This document shows, piece by piece, positions 18,652 through 28,965 of a stretch of 64,000 nucleotides of DNA. The DNA comes from Methylocaldum sp002005105 (lineage in GTDB: Bacteria; Pseudomonadota; Gammaproteobacteria; Methylococcales; Methylococcaceae), in assembly GCF_051027545.1 (NCBI RefSeq), contig NZ_CP194902.1, positions 2,418,001 to 2,482,000 on the forward strand, given 5' to 3'. Under the pieces are notes generated by a model. It did no database searches. It was given only the letters and a program-made list of their open reading frames with translations, and was not told where the DNA came from. The position numbers were made by a program, and so were the translations under genes. The stretch's first letter is position 1. Each line of letters opens with the position of its first letter.

Positions 18652-19685
18652 TCGGCTAATCGGTAGGTTAACCCGGAAAACTGCCGGTCCTCGTTAGCGA
18701 CGGGTCTCAACACCCGCCCTAAAGCGAGGGCCTCCTCCAACGACGCCCTGTCGCCGAGTACGTATAGCTTAAACAAGGCATGATCGGCGTCCACTCCCAT
18801 CCACTCCAGCCTTTTGACCTGAGACAGCCGGCTCAGATAGGCGGTTGCGCGATCGGTCGCATCGAGAGACGACAGGCCGACGATTTTCAATTCCAGAGTC
18901 GTTTCCTGCGTGGTACGCGGAATGAACCGTTCGGCCAGGCGGGAGTAGACTCCGGATGTACCCGACCGGAGTGCTTCCTGGAGATCGGGAAAGTTTCCCT
19001 GCCAAGTCTCGTCGAGATTTTGAAGGTAAATTCGCCAAGCGGCATCCCAGGTGCCCTCCGGTCTATGCGACAAGCGTCCGGCGAGCACGGCATCGGTCTC
19101 GTATCGAGCGGACGCTTGCTTGACTCGCTCTCCGTTACCGGTTTCCAGGTCGTCGATGCTGAGACTCTGTTGGTCGGTCAAATCCCACAAAGGAACCGTC
19201 ACGGGCAATCCGCTTTCCTCCGCTGCGGCACGTAGCGCGCGGTCGATCTCCGGCATTTGATCGGCCACGAAAATCGATTTTTCCGCATTATCCTCAATCG
19301 AAAGCCATACCAGCACTTCGGGTCGCTGTTCTCCCCAAGGACTGATGTTCGATTTACGCAAGGTGTCGTTAATGCGCGGCGAATCGAACTCCACGCGCAA
19401 ATAGTCGAGCGGCGCATCGGTGTCCGACTTGGTTATGTACTCGTATTGCAGAACGAAATGGTCGGGTTTTTCCAGCATGGAGCGTACGGCCTTGGACTGC
19501 ATGGCATCGGTCCTGACCAATCGCTTGAGGACTTGCTCAAGAGCTTTGCGGATGTCTTCGTTACGTGTCGATTCATCTTTGCTCTGTACGGCGACGTCCA
19601 TTCGATACAATCCTTTTATTTCCGCGGCCATAAGGTTGGGACAAACCATTATGAGCCACAAACTGACTAGGGCGACGAGGCGCAC
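18648..19685 (-). CDS. DUF2066 domain protein, probably periplasmic
   Basis: A 345-residue protein with a signal peptide (MRLVALVSLWLIMVCPNLMA, then AEIKGLY). The opening YRMDVAVQSKDESTRNEDIR and ALEQVLKRLVR pattern is the DUF2066 hallmark. The family is found in many gammaproteobacteria next to purM, as here (divergent); its role is unknown. The first gene of a three-gene minus-strand operon with the CDP-alcohol phosphotransferase. Confidence 0.85.
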   Translation of the reverse strand: MRLVALVSLWLIMVCPNLMAAEIKGLYRMDVAVQSKDESTRNEDIRKALEQVLKRLVRTDAMQSKAVRSMLEKPDHFVLQYEYITKSDTDAPLDYLRVEFDSPRINDTLRKSNISPWGEQRPEVLVWLSIEDNAEKSIFVADQMPEIDRALRAAAEESGLPVTVPLWDLTDQQSLSIDDLETGNGERVKQASARYETDAVLAGRLSHRPEGTWDAAWRIYLQNLDETWQGNFPDLQEALRSGTSGVYSRLAERFIPRTTQETTLELKIVGLSSLDATDRATAYLSRLSQVKRLEWMGVDADHALFKLYVLGDRASLEEALALGRVLRPVANEDRQFSGLTYRLAE

Positions 19686-19851
19686 GAAGATCCTCCCGCA
19701 GGTTGGCGAAGAGCGTTGTACAATATCACAATCCCTTAGAGCAGCTAAAACACTCTATGTCCGTTCGACCAGTCTGGATTTCACTTGAATGGACACTGGT
19801 TTTTGGCTTTTTAGAGTTCTTTTTTCCGAATTGATATCCCGGAGATTCAGC

Positions 19852-20901
19852 TTGACCGATTCCAAAACCGAATCCCTCGATTACAAAAGCGCCGGTGTCG
19901 ACATCGAGGCCGGTAATGCACTCGTAGAGCGGATTAAACCGTTTGCCGCAAGAACTCGCGTTCCCGGCGTGCTGGCCGGACTCGGGGGATTCGGCTCGCT
20001 GTTCGAGCTTCCGGTAGGCCGTTACAGGCAGCCGGTTTTGGTCGCCGGCACCGACGGGGTGGGCACGAAACTGCGATTGGCCATCGATAGCGGACAGCAT
20101 GGCGGCGTCGGCATCGACTTGGTTGCGATGTGTGTTAACGATATCGTCGTTCAGGGCGCCGAGCCTTTGTTTTTTCTCGATTATTACGCCACCGGCAAAC
20201 TCGAGGTGGATGTCGCCGCCTCAGTGATCCAAGGCGTCGGCAAGGGCTGCGAATTGGCCGGGTGCGCCCTGGTGGGGGGCGAAACCGCGGAGATGCCGGG
20301 GATGTACGGCACAGGCGATTACGATTTGGCCGGCTTTTGCGTGGGCATAGTGGAGAAGGACGAGATTCTCGACGGAAGCCGGGTCCGTCCGGGCGACAAA
20401 CTGCTCGGCCTGGCGTCTTCCGGACCGCACTCGAACGGCTATTCCTTGATCCGCAAGATCGTGGACCGCGAAGGCCGCCGCCTGGATGAATCATTGGACG
20501 GAAAGCCCTTGGGCGAATGGTTGCTCGAGCCGACCCGGATCTACGTAAAGCCATTGCTGCAACTCATGCGTCAAATCAGGGTTCATGCCCTGGCCCATAT
20601 CACCGGCGGCGGAATCACGGAAAACCTGCCGCGGGTTTTGCCGGATCGCTCGGAGGCGGTGGTCGACCCGTTCGCGTGGCCGAGACCGGCCGTGTTCCGC
20701 TGGCTGCAGGAAAAAGGCGGGGTAGAGGACGGCGAGATGCTGCGCACCTTCAATTGCGGCATCGGCATGATCGTCTGCGTCGCGCCGGAAGACGAAGAGA
20801 ACGCCCGTGCGCTGCTCACCGCTGCCGGCGAGACCGTGTATACCATCGGCGAGATCGCATCGGCTGATGGCGGTCCTCGGGTCAGGTACGTCCAGCCCTA
20901 G
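19852..20901 (+). CDS. purM: Phosphoribosylformylglycinamidine cyclo-ligase PurM
   Basis: AIR synthetase, step five of purine synthesis (FGAM + ATP to AIR). I choose the TTG at 19852 (349 residues): it has GGAG 7 bases upstream and gives the family start [18 protein letters not shown]; the ATG at 19789 would add 21 unrelated residues. Key motifs: [24 protein letters not shown] and [11 protein letters not shown] are all present, and [13 protein letters not shown] precedes the C-terminal domain. The usual partner purN does not follow. Confidence 0.94.
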   Translation: MTDSKTESLDYKSAGVDIEAGNALVERIKPFAARTRVPGVLAGLGGFGSLFELPVGRYRQPVLVAGTDGVGTKLRLAIDSGQHGGVGIDLVAMCVNDIVVQGAEPLFFLDYYATGKLEVDVAASVIQGVGKGCELAGCALVGGETAEMPGMYGTGDYDLAGFCVGIVEKDEILDGSRVRPGDKLLGLASSGPHSNGYSLIRKIVDREGRRLDESLDGKPLGEWLLEPTRIYVKPLLQLMRQIRVHALAHITGGGITENLPRVLPDRSEAVVDPFAWPRPAVFRWLQEKGGVEDGEMLRTFNCGIGMIVCVAPEDEENARALLTAAGETVYTIGEIASADGGPRVRYVQP

Positions 20902-20929
20902 TACGCAATGCTACTGTTCAGGAAGATTT

Positions 20930-21655
20930 ATGGAACTTAGTGTCGTTGTGCCGGTTCACAACGAGGAAGACAACGTTGAACCGCTGATCGCCGAAATCGA
21001 TCGAGCCTTGATCGATGCGGGAAATTACGAAGTGATTTTCGTGGATGACGGCAGCACCGACAATACCCTGACCCGCCTTGACGGTTTGCGAGCGCAGTAC
21101 CCGCGGCTGCGCGTTCTGTGTCACCGACGCTGCTGCGGGCAAAGCACCGCCTTGCTGACCGGCGTTCGCGCAGCCCGCGGACGAATCATCGCGACCCTGG
21201 ACGGCGACGGGCAAAATAATCCTGCCGATATACCGAAATTGATCTCGGCCCTGAAGTCTATGGACCAGGACGGAATGAAGGCCATGGTGGCGGGACTTCG
21301 CAAGCGCCGCAAGGATACCGGCTGGCGGCGGTTTTCCTCCAAAGTTGCTAATGCCGTGCGCAGTTCGCTGCTTCACGATAATACGCCGGATACGGGATGC
21401 GGGCTCAAGGTGTTCTCGCGCGAGTTGTTTCTTTCCCTGCCGTATTTCGACCATATGCACCGTTTCCTTCCCGCGCTTGTTCAGCGGGCCGGAGGAAAAG
21501 TCGTGTCGGTGGAAGTCGATCATCGGCCCCGTGTGCGCGGTGTGTCCAAATATGGCACCTGGCACCGGCTATGGGTCGGCATTGTCGACCTGTGCGGGGT
21601 GATGTGGCTGCAACGGCGCGCACGCTTTCCTGAAGTGAAGGAAGTGGGCGGTTAA
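20930..21655 (+). CDS. Family 2 glycosyltransferase, dolichyl/polyprenyl-phosphate type
   Basis: A 241-residue GT-A enzyme. Start chosen at ATG 20930 after AGGAAG. SVVVPVHNEEDNVEPL opens the nucleotide-binding fold, VIFVDDGSTDNTL contains the first Asp motif, and ATLDGDGQNNPADIP the DxD-type metal motif. No C-terminal transmembrane pair is seen, so it resembles soluble Dpm1-type enzymes that load a sugar on a polyprenyl phosphate. The acceptor is inferred. It lies 28 bases after purM. Confidence 0.85.
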   Translation: MELSVVVPVHNEEDNVEPLIAEIDRALIDAGNYEVIFVDDGSTDNTLTRLDGLRAQYPRLRVLCHRRCCGQSTALLTGVRAARGRIIATLDGDGQNNPADIPKLISALKSMDQDGMKAMVAGLRKRRKDTGWRRFSSKVANAVRSSLLHDNTPDTGCGLKVFSRELFLSLPYFDHMHRFLPALVQRAGGKVVSVEVDHRPRVRGVSKYGTWHRLWVGIVDLCGVMWLQRRARFPEVKEVGG

Positions 21656-21726
21656 AGGTCTTTATCTCCCGGGCGAGATGGCGTAAGTTTTTAGATTTAA
21701 TTCGCATAAGAACAAAGGAAAATAAT

Positions 21727-22101
21727 ATGAGACCGAATCCCGTCCTACATGCAGTTGTCGTTTTTTCCGTAGTCTGGGCCGGAGTGGGCCGGGCTGAGGA
21801 ACCGAAGATGCCGCCTCGCCAAGTGCTTTTGGAGAAAGCCCTCGAGCTGCCAACCAATAAGGTCAATTCGCGGGTCATTCGGGTCATTTTCCCGGAGGGT
21901 TACAAGACACCTTTGCATACGCATGAAGGGCCGGGGCCTCGTTACGTCGTGAAGGGCAAGGTGAAAATCGAGGAAGGCGGCCAGGTTCGCGAATACGGGC
22001 CCGGAGAAGTGTTTTGGGAATCCGGTCAATGGATGACGGCGGAAAATGTCGGGCAAGGCGAGGCCGAGGTCATCATCATGGAATTGGCGGCGCCTAAGTA
22101 A
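21727..22101 (+). CDS. Secreted small cupin-domain protein
   Basis: A 124-residue protein, with AAAGGAAAA just before the ATG. A signal peptide of about 23 residues (..SVVWAGVGRA) is followed by a single conserved cupin barrel: motif 1 is PLHTHEGPGPRYVVKGKVKI near residues 60-80, with His residues for metal binding, and motif 2 is YGPGEVFWESGQWMTAEN. Periplasmic single-domain cupins of this kind are widespread; the ligand is not known. Confidence 0.85.
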   Translation: MRPNPVLHAVVVFSVVWAGVGRAEEPKMPPRQVLLEKALELPTNKVNSRVIRVIFPEGYKTPLHTHEGPGPRYVVKGKVKIEEGGQVREYGPGEVFWESGQWMTAENVGQGEAEVIIMELAAPK

Positions 22102-22167
22102 GCAAGATATTTGCCCATGGGAAGCGGAACGATCCGGTGGGCACACGTCATCCAAGGGGCGGCGCAG

Positions 22168-23022
22168 CTATTTTGGATTCAGGCCGCTTTGCTTCTCCGG
22201 CGCAGAAGGAGGAGCAGCATCCAAAGCGGCACTAATCTGCAAATTGGTTAGCCAACCGTGAACACGGTTGACCAGAAATTCTCCGATGTCTTGCCATCCG
22301 TGATCGGGCTCATTCAGAACCAGCAACCGATAGGACGGATTGGTTTTCATGGCGGCCCGCTTGCGGGACGCTTCGTCGTCCATCGGCACCGATATTCGGC
22401 TGCTTAGAATTTCAAGTATAGGCAAGCGGATGGCGCTCAGGCTATCGGGGGAGATCGGCGGTGGATCGAGCTTCCGCACGGGGGCCGGGTCGATCAGCAC
22501 CGCGGCCTTCACGGCTCCGTCGGGCGAATCGGCGAGATAGCTCAATGCCGTCCATGCTCCGATATCGTGGGCCAGCAAGGCGATATTCCCGATTTTTTTC
22601 TGCTTGAGAAACTCCACGCTGGATTGCAGCCTTGCGATCGTTTCTGCAAGAAGATTCGCATGGCCTTGCAGATCGTCGGCGTCCGATATGGGCATCGCCA
22701 AAGACAAACTGCTCCAGCCGTGTACCGGCAAGCCTAGTCGGAGCGGACGAATAAGATCGGCCGCATCCTGATTCGAATGTCTCCCATGCAGCAGGATGAC
22801 GCCGCCGCGTACGTCTTTCGATACTGCCTCTCGGTATAGTCCCTGAAATCCCAGATCGGACGCTTCCAGCCGAATCGCTTCGTCCGGGTGTGTACGAGTC
22901 CCGATATCGTCGGCGATTTGACGCTCCCGATGCACATCCGTTGCCAAGGTCTCGCTACTCGCCAGACACGCCGAAATCGAGATAATCAAAATTTGCTTAC
23001 AGAGGCGGGTTTTTGAACACAA
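22168..23022 (-). CDS. DUF3530-like alpha/beta-hydrolase, exported
   Basis: I prefer a TTG at 23022 preceded by GAGGAAAC, giving 284 residues with a signal-like head (ILIISISACLASSETLA); an upstream start at 23124 would leave only 28 bases to the divergent gene. GGVILLHGRHSNQDAADLIR and GWSSLSLAMP match the DUF3530 pattern, and ALLAHDIGAWTALSYLAD is the nucleophile-elbow region, but the usual GxSxG Ser is replaced by Asp (HDIGA), so hydrolytic activity is doubtful. A C-terminal EPDHGW likely holds the His region. Substrate unknown. Confidence 0.7.
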   Translation of the reverse strand: MCSKTRLCKQILIISISACLASSETLATDVHRERQIADDIGTRTHPDEAIRLEASDLGFQGLYREAVSKDVRGGVILLHGRHSNQDAADLIRPLRLGLPVHGWSSLSLAMPISDADDLQGHANLLAETIARLQSSVEFLKQKKIGNIALLAHDIGAWTALSYLADSPDGAVKAAVLIDPAPVRKLDPPPISPDSLSAIRLPILEILSSRISVPMDDEASRKRAAMKTNPSYRLLVLNEPDHGWQDIGEFLVNRVHGWLTNLQISAALDAAPPSAPEKQSGLNPK

Positions 23023-23152
23023 ATTGTTTCCTCGAAAAAGGCCAAAAGGTATGAAGCGTTCAGCGGTCCGGCGATTTCGATTGGTGTAAACTGGCCGGAG
23101 CCAATGCGCTACGAAGCCGAACAATCCTCTTCAGTGTACCGGAGCGTCACCC

Positions 23153-24613
23153 ATGGAAACACTCTCTGAAACCATCGATGGTCTTCCCAATATCTCGGGG
23201 TCGGAATCTTTGATCGAACAGGCGATTCGAAACCGGCCGGACACGGTCTTCCAGAATTCCAGTCCAATCGAGTTCGGCCGCATCAAGAGCGCCGCCGCGA
23301 TCGCGCTGCACATGCATCAGCCTTTGATTCCGGCCGGTGGCGGGGATCCGTCCACCGCCAAGATCATCAGCAACCTCAAGCACATGATGGAGAATCAGCA
23401 TATCGGCGATAACCATAACGCCCCGGTTTTCCACTGGTGCTACAAGCGTATGGGCGAGTTCGTGCCGCAACTGATACATGAGGGCAAGGAACCGAGGGTC
23501 ATGCTGGAATACTCGGGAACCCTGTTCTACGGCCTGCGCGAGATGGGCTTGCACGACGTGTTCGACAATCTCAAGACGATCACCGTAAATCCGGATTACC
23601 GCCGTGCCGTCGAATGGCTGGGCGCGCCCTGGGGCCATGCCGTAGCGCCGTCAACACCGGTTCAGGATTACCGTCTGCACGTCAAAGCCTGGCAGCATCA
23701 TTTCGCCGCCATTTTCGGCGTTGAGGCTTTGACGCGGGTGCGGGGTTTCTCGCCTTCCGAGATGGCGCTGCCGAATCATCCGGATGTCGCCTACGAATTC
23801 GTGAAGACGCTCCGGGATTGCGGCTATACGTGGGTTCTGGTGCAGGAGCATACCGTCGAGCGTCCCGAAAACGGCTGGGGACCGGAGCACAAGCATTTGC
23901 CGCATCGGCTGGTTTGCACCAATTCGGAAGGCGAAAGCGTCAGCATCATCGCGATCATCAAGACCCAGGGCAGCGATACCAAGCTGGTGGCGCAGATGCA
24001 GCCTTACTACGAGGCCAGAAGCCTGTCCCGCTGGGATCTGGCCGGAAAATCGGTCCCGCCGCTGGTGACGCAAATCGCCGATGGCGAGAACGGCGGCGTG
24101 ATGATGAACGAATTTCCGCCGAAGTTCATGGAGGTGGTCCGCGAGGCCAGCGGGTCGGAAACGCCGCTCATGAACGTGACCGAATACCTGGAATTTTTAG
24201 CCGACACGGGGATAGCAGAAAGCGATTTCCCGACGGTACAACCCTTGTTTCAAAAAATGATTTGGGACCGTTTCAAACCCGGCGACGGTGCCGAAAAGCT
24301 GGAAAAAATCATCGAGGAGATCAAGAAAGAAGATCACCGGTTTCACATGGAGGGCGGCAGCTGGACCAGCGATATTTCCTGGGTGAAAGGCTATGAGAAC
24401 GTATTGGGCCCCATGGAAGAAGCCAGCGCACTGTTTTACGAGAAGGTCCTGAAAAAAGGTGCGCCGACCGACGATCCGCGTTATCGGAATGCACTGTTCC
24501 ATTTGATGACGGCTCAAACCAGTTGCTACCGGTACTGGGGGCAAGGTCTGTGGACGGATTACGGCCGAGAGATTTGCCGACGGGCGACGGAGATCTTCAA
24601 CAGCGATTTCTGA
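23153..24613 (+). CDS. Glycoside hydrolase family 57 protein
   Basis: A 486-residue cytoplasmic protein. Near residues 50-56 ALHMHQP is the first GH57 conserved region; GFSPSEMALP near residue 200 contains the nucleophile Glu; IADGENGG near residue 308 carries the acid/base Asp. GH57 covers amylases, 4-alpha-glucanotransferases and branching enzymes; this length without a C-terminal branching domain suggests an uncharacterised amylase/transferase-like subgroup, probably in glycogen metabolism. A strong hairpin terminator follows. Confidence 0.85.
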   Translation: METLSETIDGLPNISGSESLIEQAIRNRPDTVFQNSSPIEFGRIKSAAAIALHMHQPLIPAGGGDPSTAKIISNLKHMMENQHIGDNHNAPVFHWCYKRMGEFVPQLIHEGKEPRVMLEYSGTLFYGLREMGLHDVFDNLKTITVNPDYRRAVEWLGAPWGHAVAPSTPVQDYRLHVKAWQHHFAAIFGVEALTRVRGFSPSEMALPNHPDVAYEFVKTLRDCGYTWVLVQEHTVERPENGWGPEHKHLPHRLVCTNSEGESVSIIAIIKTQGSDTKLVAQMQPYYEARSLSRWDLAGKSVPPLVTQIADGENGGVMMNEFPPKFMEVVREASGSETPLMNVTEYLEFLADTGIAESDFPTVQPLFQKMIWDRFKPGDGAEKLEKIIEEIKKEDHRFHMEGGSWTSDISWVKGYENVLGPMEEASALFYEKVLKKGAPTDDPRYRNALFHLMTAQTSCYRYWGQGLWTDYGREICRRATEIFNSDF

Positions 24614-24637
24614 ACGAGTTTCGCGAGGCGCGAAAGA

Positions 24638-24662
24638 AGCGGGCTGTACAGCCCGCTTTTTG
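24638..24662 (+). terminator. Rho-independent terminator of the GH57 gene
   Basis: A perfect 20-base palindrome AGCGGGCTGTACAGCCCGCT is followed by TTTTTGCTT, 25 bases after the stop. It may also serve the convergent SnoaL-like gene, since A residues precede the stem. Confidence 0.85.
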
Positions 24663-24672
24663 CTTGGACCGA

Positions 24673-25191
24673 TCAAATCGGTAACTCGGAATTCGGCACG
24701 CCTATGGAAAAATGTTGCTGAATGATTTTCCAGTTGCCGTGTTCTTTCCTGAACACCAGGCTCAAGCGGAACGGTACATCACCGTTCGCGAAGTGCCAAA
24801 CCGCCTGCTCGGCGGCCCAGGCAACCGCGCCCCGGTGCCCGACTTGGAGATTGACCGGCGAAACCACCGGCAATCCGCCATTCTCGTAACCGATAGACGC
24901 CAGAAAATCGAAAATGCCTTGCCACCAGGCTACGATCGCGTCGTGGCCGACGAAGACCTCGGGGGTATCGGTGCCCAAGGCCAAGGCATCCGGCGAACGC
25001 GAGGTGATGAATTCCATGAAGTCGATATCGCCGGTCGTGGATGCATTATGGAACTGCATTATCAACCCTTTGATCTCGTCGTCGACGGCATCGGCGCGAA
25101 CGGCTTGCGGTGCGGCAAAAGCGAGCATGAATCCGCATACGGTGGCTATTAATGGAAAAATGATGAATTTCGAGCGCGATGAGTTAGTCAT
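24673..25191 (-). CDS. Exported SnoaL-like / nuclear transport factor 2-fold protein
   Basis: A 172-residue protein with a long signal peptide (about 33 residues, ending AVRADA) and a single NTF2-like cone domain: an N-terminal helix with MQFHNASTTGDIDFMEFI, then GHDAIVAWWQGIF, and beta strands ending FRKEHGNWKIIQQHFSIGVP, a hallmark of SnoaL_3-type domains. Ligand or catalytic role unknown. It is convergent with the GH57 gene. Confidence 0.8.
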   Translation of the reverse strand: MTNSSRSKFIIFPLIATVCGFMLAFAAPQAVRADAVDDEIKGLIMQFHNASTTGDIDFMEFITSRSPDALALGTDTPEVFVGHDAIVAWWQGIFDFLASIGYENGGLPVVSPVNLQVGHRGAVAWAAEQAVWHFANGDVPFRLSLVFRKEHGNWKIIQQHFSIGVPNSELPI

Positions 25192-25514
25192 TCCTGTAGT
25201 CCTTCGATGTAATGAAATCTATGGGAAATTGAAGGCTGGCTTTGTCCAATTCCTTATGCGACGCCTCCCAAGCGACCTCCCTTCGATTCGGATTCTAGAG
25301 GGCTTGATCTCCGCCGGAAGTGAACTATTCACGCGAATCGAGGCGCTTGCTCGCCGCCGGAAAATCGGTGCGGCGCGCTGGCGGGATATGAATCGATTTG
25401 TCGAGATAAGATGGAACAGCGGCCGATAATCGGCTTATCGGCCATGATGGCAGGAAAAGCGAAGGAGGCGGAGAATAGATCTCCGCCCGTGGCTTCGTTG
25501 GATGTGAGAAAGTG
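25192..25514. other. Intergenic region between SnoaL-like gene and ftsH end
   Basis: 323 bp with no convincing gene. It contains a 9-bp perfect stem (GGCCGATAA / TTATCGGCC, 25421-25443) and a second hairpin GGCGGAG..CTCCGCC (25467-25487) downstream of ftsH on the minus strand that may act as its terminator, although the T-run is weak. A plus-strand frame through here is compositionally unlike a gene. Confidence 0.5.
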
Positions 25515-27488
25515 TCAGGCCGAGCGCCGCTCCATCCTGTGGATCACCTCTTTGATTTCCTCGCCGCTGACGACTTCCCGTTCCTGCAATATCTTGGCGA
25601 TTTCATCCAAAGTTGTGCGTCGCTGCGTGAGAATTTCCCGCGACCGGCGCTGCCCCTCCTCGACCAGTTCCCTGACTTCCGAGTCGATTAGCTGCGCGGT
25701 CTCTTCGCTAAAATTCCGCTCCTCGGTTCCTTCGATATTGAGATATGCGAGCTGCTGCCTTTTTCCGTAGGTGAGCGGGCCGAGTTTCTTGCTCATGCCC
25801 AATTGGCAAACCATGGCCCTCGCGATTTCGCTGGCTTTCTCGAGATCGTTGTGAGTGCCGCTGGATATATTGCCGAATACCAACTCTTCGGCCGCGCGTC
25901 CTGCAAGCAGGATGGCGATCTTGTCGCGGAGTTCGTCCTCGGTGGCGAGGAATTTTTCCTCGATCGGCAATTGTAGGGTAAAGCCCAAGGCGGCCGCGCC
26001 GCGTGGAATGATGGAGACCTTGTGTACCGGTTCGCCGGTGGGAACGACCTCGGCCACCAGTGCGTGGCCGGACTCGTGATATGCAACTCGGCGCTTCTCC
26101 GGTTCGCTGAGCGTACGGCTCTTTTTCTCGGGGCCGGCGATGATTCGGTCAATGGCCGCCTCGAAGTGCCTCATGCCGACCGCTTCCTGGTTTTCGCGCA
26201 CGGCGATGATGGCGGCTTCGTTGCAGATATTGGCGAGATCCGCGCCAACCAGACCAGGCGTCCGTTGGGCTACGACCCGGAGATTCACGTCCGGCCCCAA
26301 CTTGATATTGCGGGTATGCAGCTGGAGTATGGCAACCCGGTCGTCCAGGCCCGGCTTGTCGACCACGATCTGCCGGTCGAAGCGGCCCGCGCGCAGCAGG
26401 GCTCTATCGAGGATTTCCGGGCGGTTGGTGGCCGCCATGACCACCACCCCGATCGATGGATCGAAGCCGTCCATTTCCGTGAGCAGTTGGTTCAAGGTCT
26501 GTTCGCGCTCGTCATGACCGCCCATGACCACCGGGCCGCCGCGCGCCCGCCCGATGGCGTCGAGTTCGTCGATGAAGATCATGCAGGGCGCTTTTTGCCG
26601 GGCTTGTTCGAAGAGGTCGCGAACCCGCGCCGCGCCCACTCCGACGAACATCTCGATGAACTCGGAACCGCTGATATTGAAGAACGGCACCCCGGCCTCG
26701 CCGGCCACTGCGCGCGCCAGCAAGGTCTTGCCCGTGCCGGGCGCGCCGACCAGAAGGACGCCCTTCGGCATGCGGCCGCCCAGTCGTTGGATACGGGCCG
26801 GATTGCGTAAGAATTCGATGGTTTCCTTGAGCTCTTGCTTGGCTTCCTCGGCGCCCGCGACGTCCTGAAACGTGACCTTGACCGACGATTCCGCATGAAT
26901 GCGAACCCGGCTGCGGCCGAAGTTCAAAAGGCCGCGCCCGCCGGTCATGCGGCGCGCCATCCAGGTCCAGAGCGCGAACAGAATGCCGATAGGCAACAAC
27001 CAATTGAAGATGAAGTTGCCCAACCAGTTGTTGCCGTAGCGAACGGTGTATTTGACGCCTTTTTCTTCCAGGGCCTGCGCCAAATCCTGATTCCATAACG
27101 GCACGGTGATGAAACGGCGTCGTTCTTCGCCGGGAGCCTCGGGCTTCAGGTACCCGGTGATCACTTGATCCATCACGACGACGTCCTCTACCTGCTGTTC
27201 CTGCACGTATTTCAGAAAATCGCTATATGGGATTTCGTCCTGGCGCACTTCCTGATAGCCCTGCCAGAAATACAAGGTGGCTAAGATCAGAAGGAGATAA
27301 AGCCAGAGATTGATGCGCCGTCGCCGCATGCTCTGATAATCGCTCTCATCGCCGGCGCGCGGATTGATTTCCGTATCGGGTTTCCCGTCGAGGTCTGCGT
27401 TTCGCAAGTTGTCGGTCAGTTTTTTCCAGAACTCCTGAACACCTTTACCGAGGGAATCCAACAAGGAATCTCGTGAATTCTTATTCAT
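25515..27488 (-). CDS. ftsH: ATP-dependent zinc metalloprotease FtsH
   Basis: A 657-residue protein with two membrane segments (about 60-78 and 160-180) flanking a periplasmic domain, then an AAA+ module (Walker A GAPGTGKT 248-255, Walker B IFIDE 304-308, the SRH region [19 protein letters not shown]) and the M41 peptidase with zinc site HESGH 471-475. It degrades misfolded membrane proteins and regulators such as LpxC. The charged N-terminal extension of about 50 residues and the absence of rlmE and folP neighbours suggest a second paralogue; this is inference. Confidence 0.95.
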   Translation of the reverse strand: MNKNSRDSLLDSLGKGVQEFWKKLTDNLRNADLDGKPDTEINPRAGDESDYQSMRRRRINLWLYLLLILATLYFWQGYQEVRQDEIPYSDFLKYVQEQQVEDVVVMDQVITGYLKPEAPGEERRRFITVPLWNQDLAQALEEKGVKYTVRYGNNWLGNFIFNWLLPIGILFALWTWMARRMTGGRGLLNFGRSRVRIHAESSVKVTFQDVAGAEEAKQELKETIEFLRNPARIQRLGGRMPKGVLLVGAPGTGKTLLARAVAGEAGVPFFNISGSEFIEMFVGVGAARVRDLFEQARQKAPCMIFIDELDAIGRARGGPVVMGGHDEREQTLNQLLTEMDGFDPSIGVVVMAATNRPEILDRALLRAGRFDRQIVVDKPGLDDRVAILQLHTRNIKLGPDVNLRVVAQRTPGLVGADLANICNEAAIIAVRENQEAVGMRHFEAAIDRIIAGPEKKSRTLSEPEKRRVAYHESGHALVAEVVPTGEPVHKVSIIPRGAAALGFTLQLPIEEKFLATEDELRDKIAILLAGRAAEELVFGNISSGTHNDLEKASEIARAMVCQLGMSKKLGPLTYGKRQQLAYLNIEGTEERNFSEETAQLIDSEVRELVEEGQRRSREILTQRRTTLDEIAKILQEREVVSGEEIKEVIHRMERRSA

Positions 27489-27600
27489 ATGAATCTCCCA
27501 ATGGAACCGCGGGACAGCCGACGGATACAGTTTCGAACCCGATGGGGTGCGATTGGTTCCGCCGGCGGCGTTGACTCAAAAAAGACTCTTTTTGACGTGG

Positions 27601-28965
27601 TCAGAACTCGGATTCGTCGGGTGCCGTAGAATCCGCTCGAGAATTCGGACCCAGCCACTGATTGACGATCGCGAGATCCGCTGGGTTCAAGGTCCCGGCG
27701 GCCTGTTTGAGCGCCAGACTGTTGATGATGTAATCGTAGCGCGCCCGCGCATAATCGCGCTTGGTCCGAAACAGATTGCGCTGTTCGGCGAGGACGTCGA
27801 CCATCGTTCGGGTGCCGACTTCCAACCCGGCTTCGGTCGCCTCTACGGCACTTTGCGACGACACTACCGCCGCCTGGAGGGCCTCCACCTGACTGATGGC
27901 GGACAGAATACCACGGTAAGCATCTTTCACTTGACGCTTGACCGACCGCCGTACGCCGTCCAGATTTTCCTGGGCCGCTTCGTATTCATGGCGGGCCTGG
28001 CGAACCCGCGAGTTGACGCCGCCGCCCGCGAACATCGGTACGTTGACTTGCATTCCGATGACTTGATATTCGGTAGGTATGCCGCGCGGCCGGTTGGTAT
28101 CGGTGAATCCCGCCGAGCCGACCAGATCCATCGACGGAAGATGGCCGGCGAACTGAAGATCGATATCTTTTTTCGCCACCAGGCTGCGGTTCTCGGCTGC
28201 AACGATACTGAGATTGCTTTCCTGGGCCAGGTCGCTCCAGTTCTCGATGTTTTCGGGATCCGGGCCCTTCAACGGAATCTTTTCGGCGAGTTCGGCCAGG
28301 GCAAGGTCGTATTCGCCGATGATTTCCTGGAGCGCTTCCCGCGCGTTGTCCACCTGGTTTTCGGCCTGTATGACATTAGCCCGGGCCTGGTCGTAACCCG
28401 CTTGGGCTTCGTGCACGTCGGTAATGGCGATCAGTCCCACCTCGAACCGTGCCTTGGCTTGTTCGAGCTGGCGCTCGATGGCGCGCTGCTCGGCCAGCGC
28501 GAATTCGCGGCTGTCCTGGGCGAACAAAACATCGAAATAGGCACGCGCGGTACGCAGCATCAGGTTTTGTTGCTCCGCCGCGTAATTGGCTTCCGCCTCG
28601 GCGATTTGATTGTCCGCCTGGCTCAGCTGGACCCAATAGTCGTGATGATAAATCGGCTGAGTCAGGTTGATGCTGGCCGCACTGTTCCAGAAGCCGACAT
28701 TCCGGGCACCGGCGATGAAGGCGAGCTGAAACTCCTCGAACTTCGACAGCACGGAGTTGCGGTTGAGCTCGCCGGTCAGCGACAAAGTCGGCAATAGACG
28801 GGCGACACTTTGCGGCTTGGCTTCCAGGACGGCGTTGCGGGTCGCTTCCACTTCGCGCAGCCTTGGATCGCGTTGCAACGCGAGTTCGAGGATTTGCAAG
28901 AGATCCTGCGCCTTCGCGCCTGCCGTCACGAGCAACAATAGAGCGAGCAAGATGCCTTTTTTCAT
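27601..28965 (-). CDS. TolC-family outer-membrane channel protein
   Basis: A 454-residue protein with a signal peptide (MKKGILLALLLLVTAGAKAQ) and the duplicated TolC plan: an LLQILELALQRDPRLREVEA start, long alpha-hairpin repeats (ANYAAEQQNLMLRTARAYFD, then EQLEQAKARFEVGLIAITDV) repeated in the second half (VEATEAGLEVGTRTMVDVLA). It forms the trimeric exit duct for efflux or type I secretion. Its ATG overlaps the dnaE stop (ATGA), unusual company; no inner-membrane partner gene is nearby. Confidence 0.93.
   Translation of the reverse strand: MKKGILLALLLLVTAGAKAQDLLQILELALQRDPRLREVEATRNAVLEAKPQSVARLLPTLSLTGELNRNSVLSKFEEFQLAFIAGARNVGFWNSAASINLTQPIYHHDYWVQLSQADNQIAEAEANYAAEQQNLMLRTARAYFDVLFAQDSREFALAEQRAIERQLEQAKARFEVGLIAITDVHEAQAGYDQARANVIQAENQVDNAREALQEIIGEYDLALAELAEKIPLKGPDPENIENWSDLAQESNLSIVAAENRSLVAKKDIDLQFAGHLPSMDLVGSAGFTDTNRPRGIPTEYQVIGMQVNVPMFAGGGVNSRVRQARHEYEAAQENLDGVRRSVKRQVKDAYRGILSAISQVEALQAAVVSSQSAVEATEAGLEVGTRTMVDVLAEQRNLFRTKRDYARARYDYIINSLALKQAAGTLNPADLAIVNQWLGPNSRADSTAPDESEF

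Noticed and set aside
24914..25429. Plus-strand 171-codon frame across the SnoaL-like gene
   Set aside because: Most of it is antisense to the better-supported SnoaL-like gene, with no signal of a known family.
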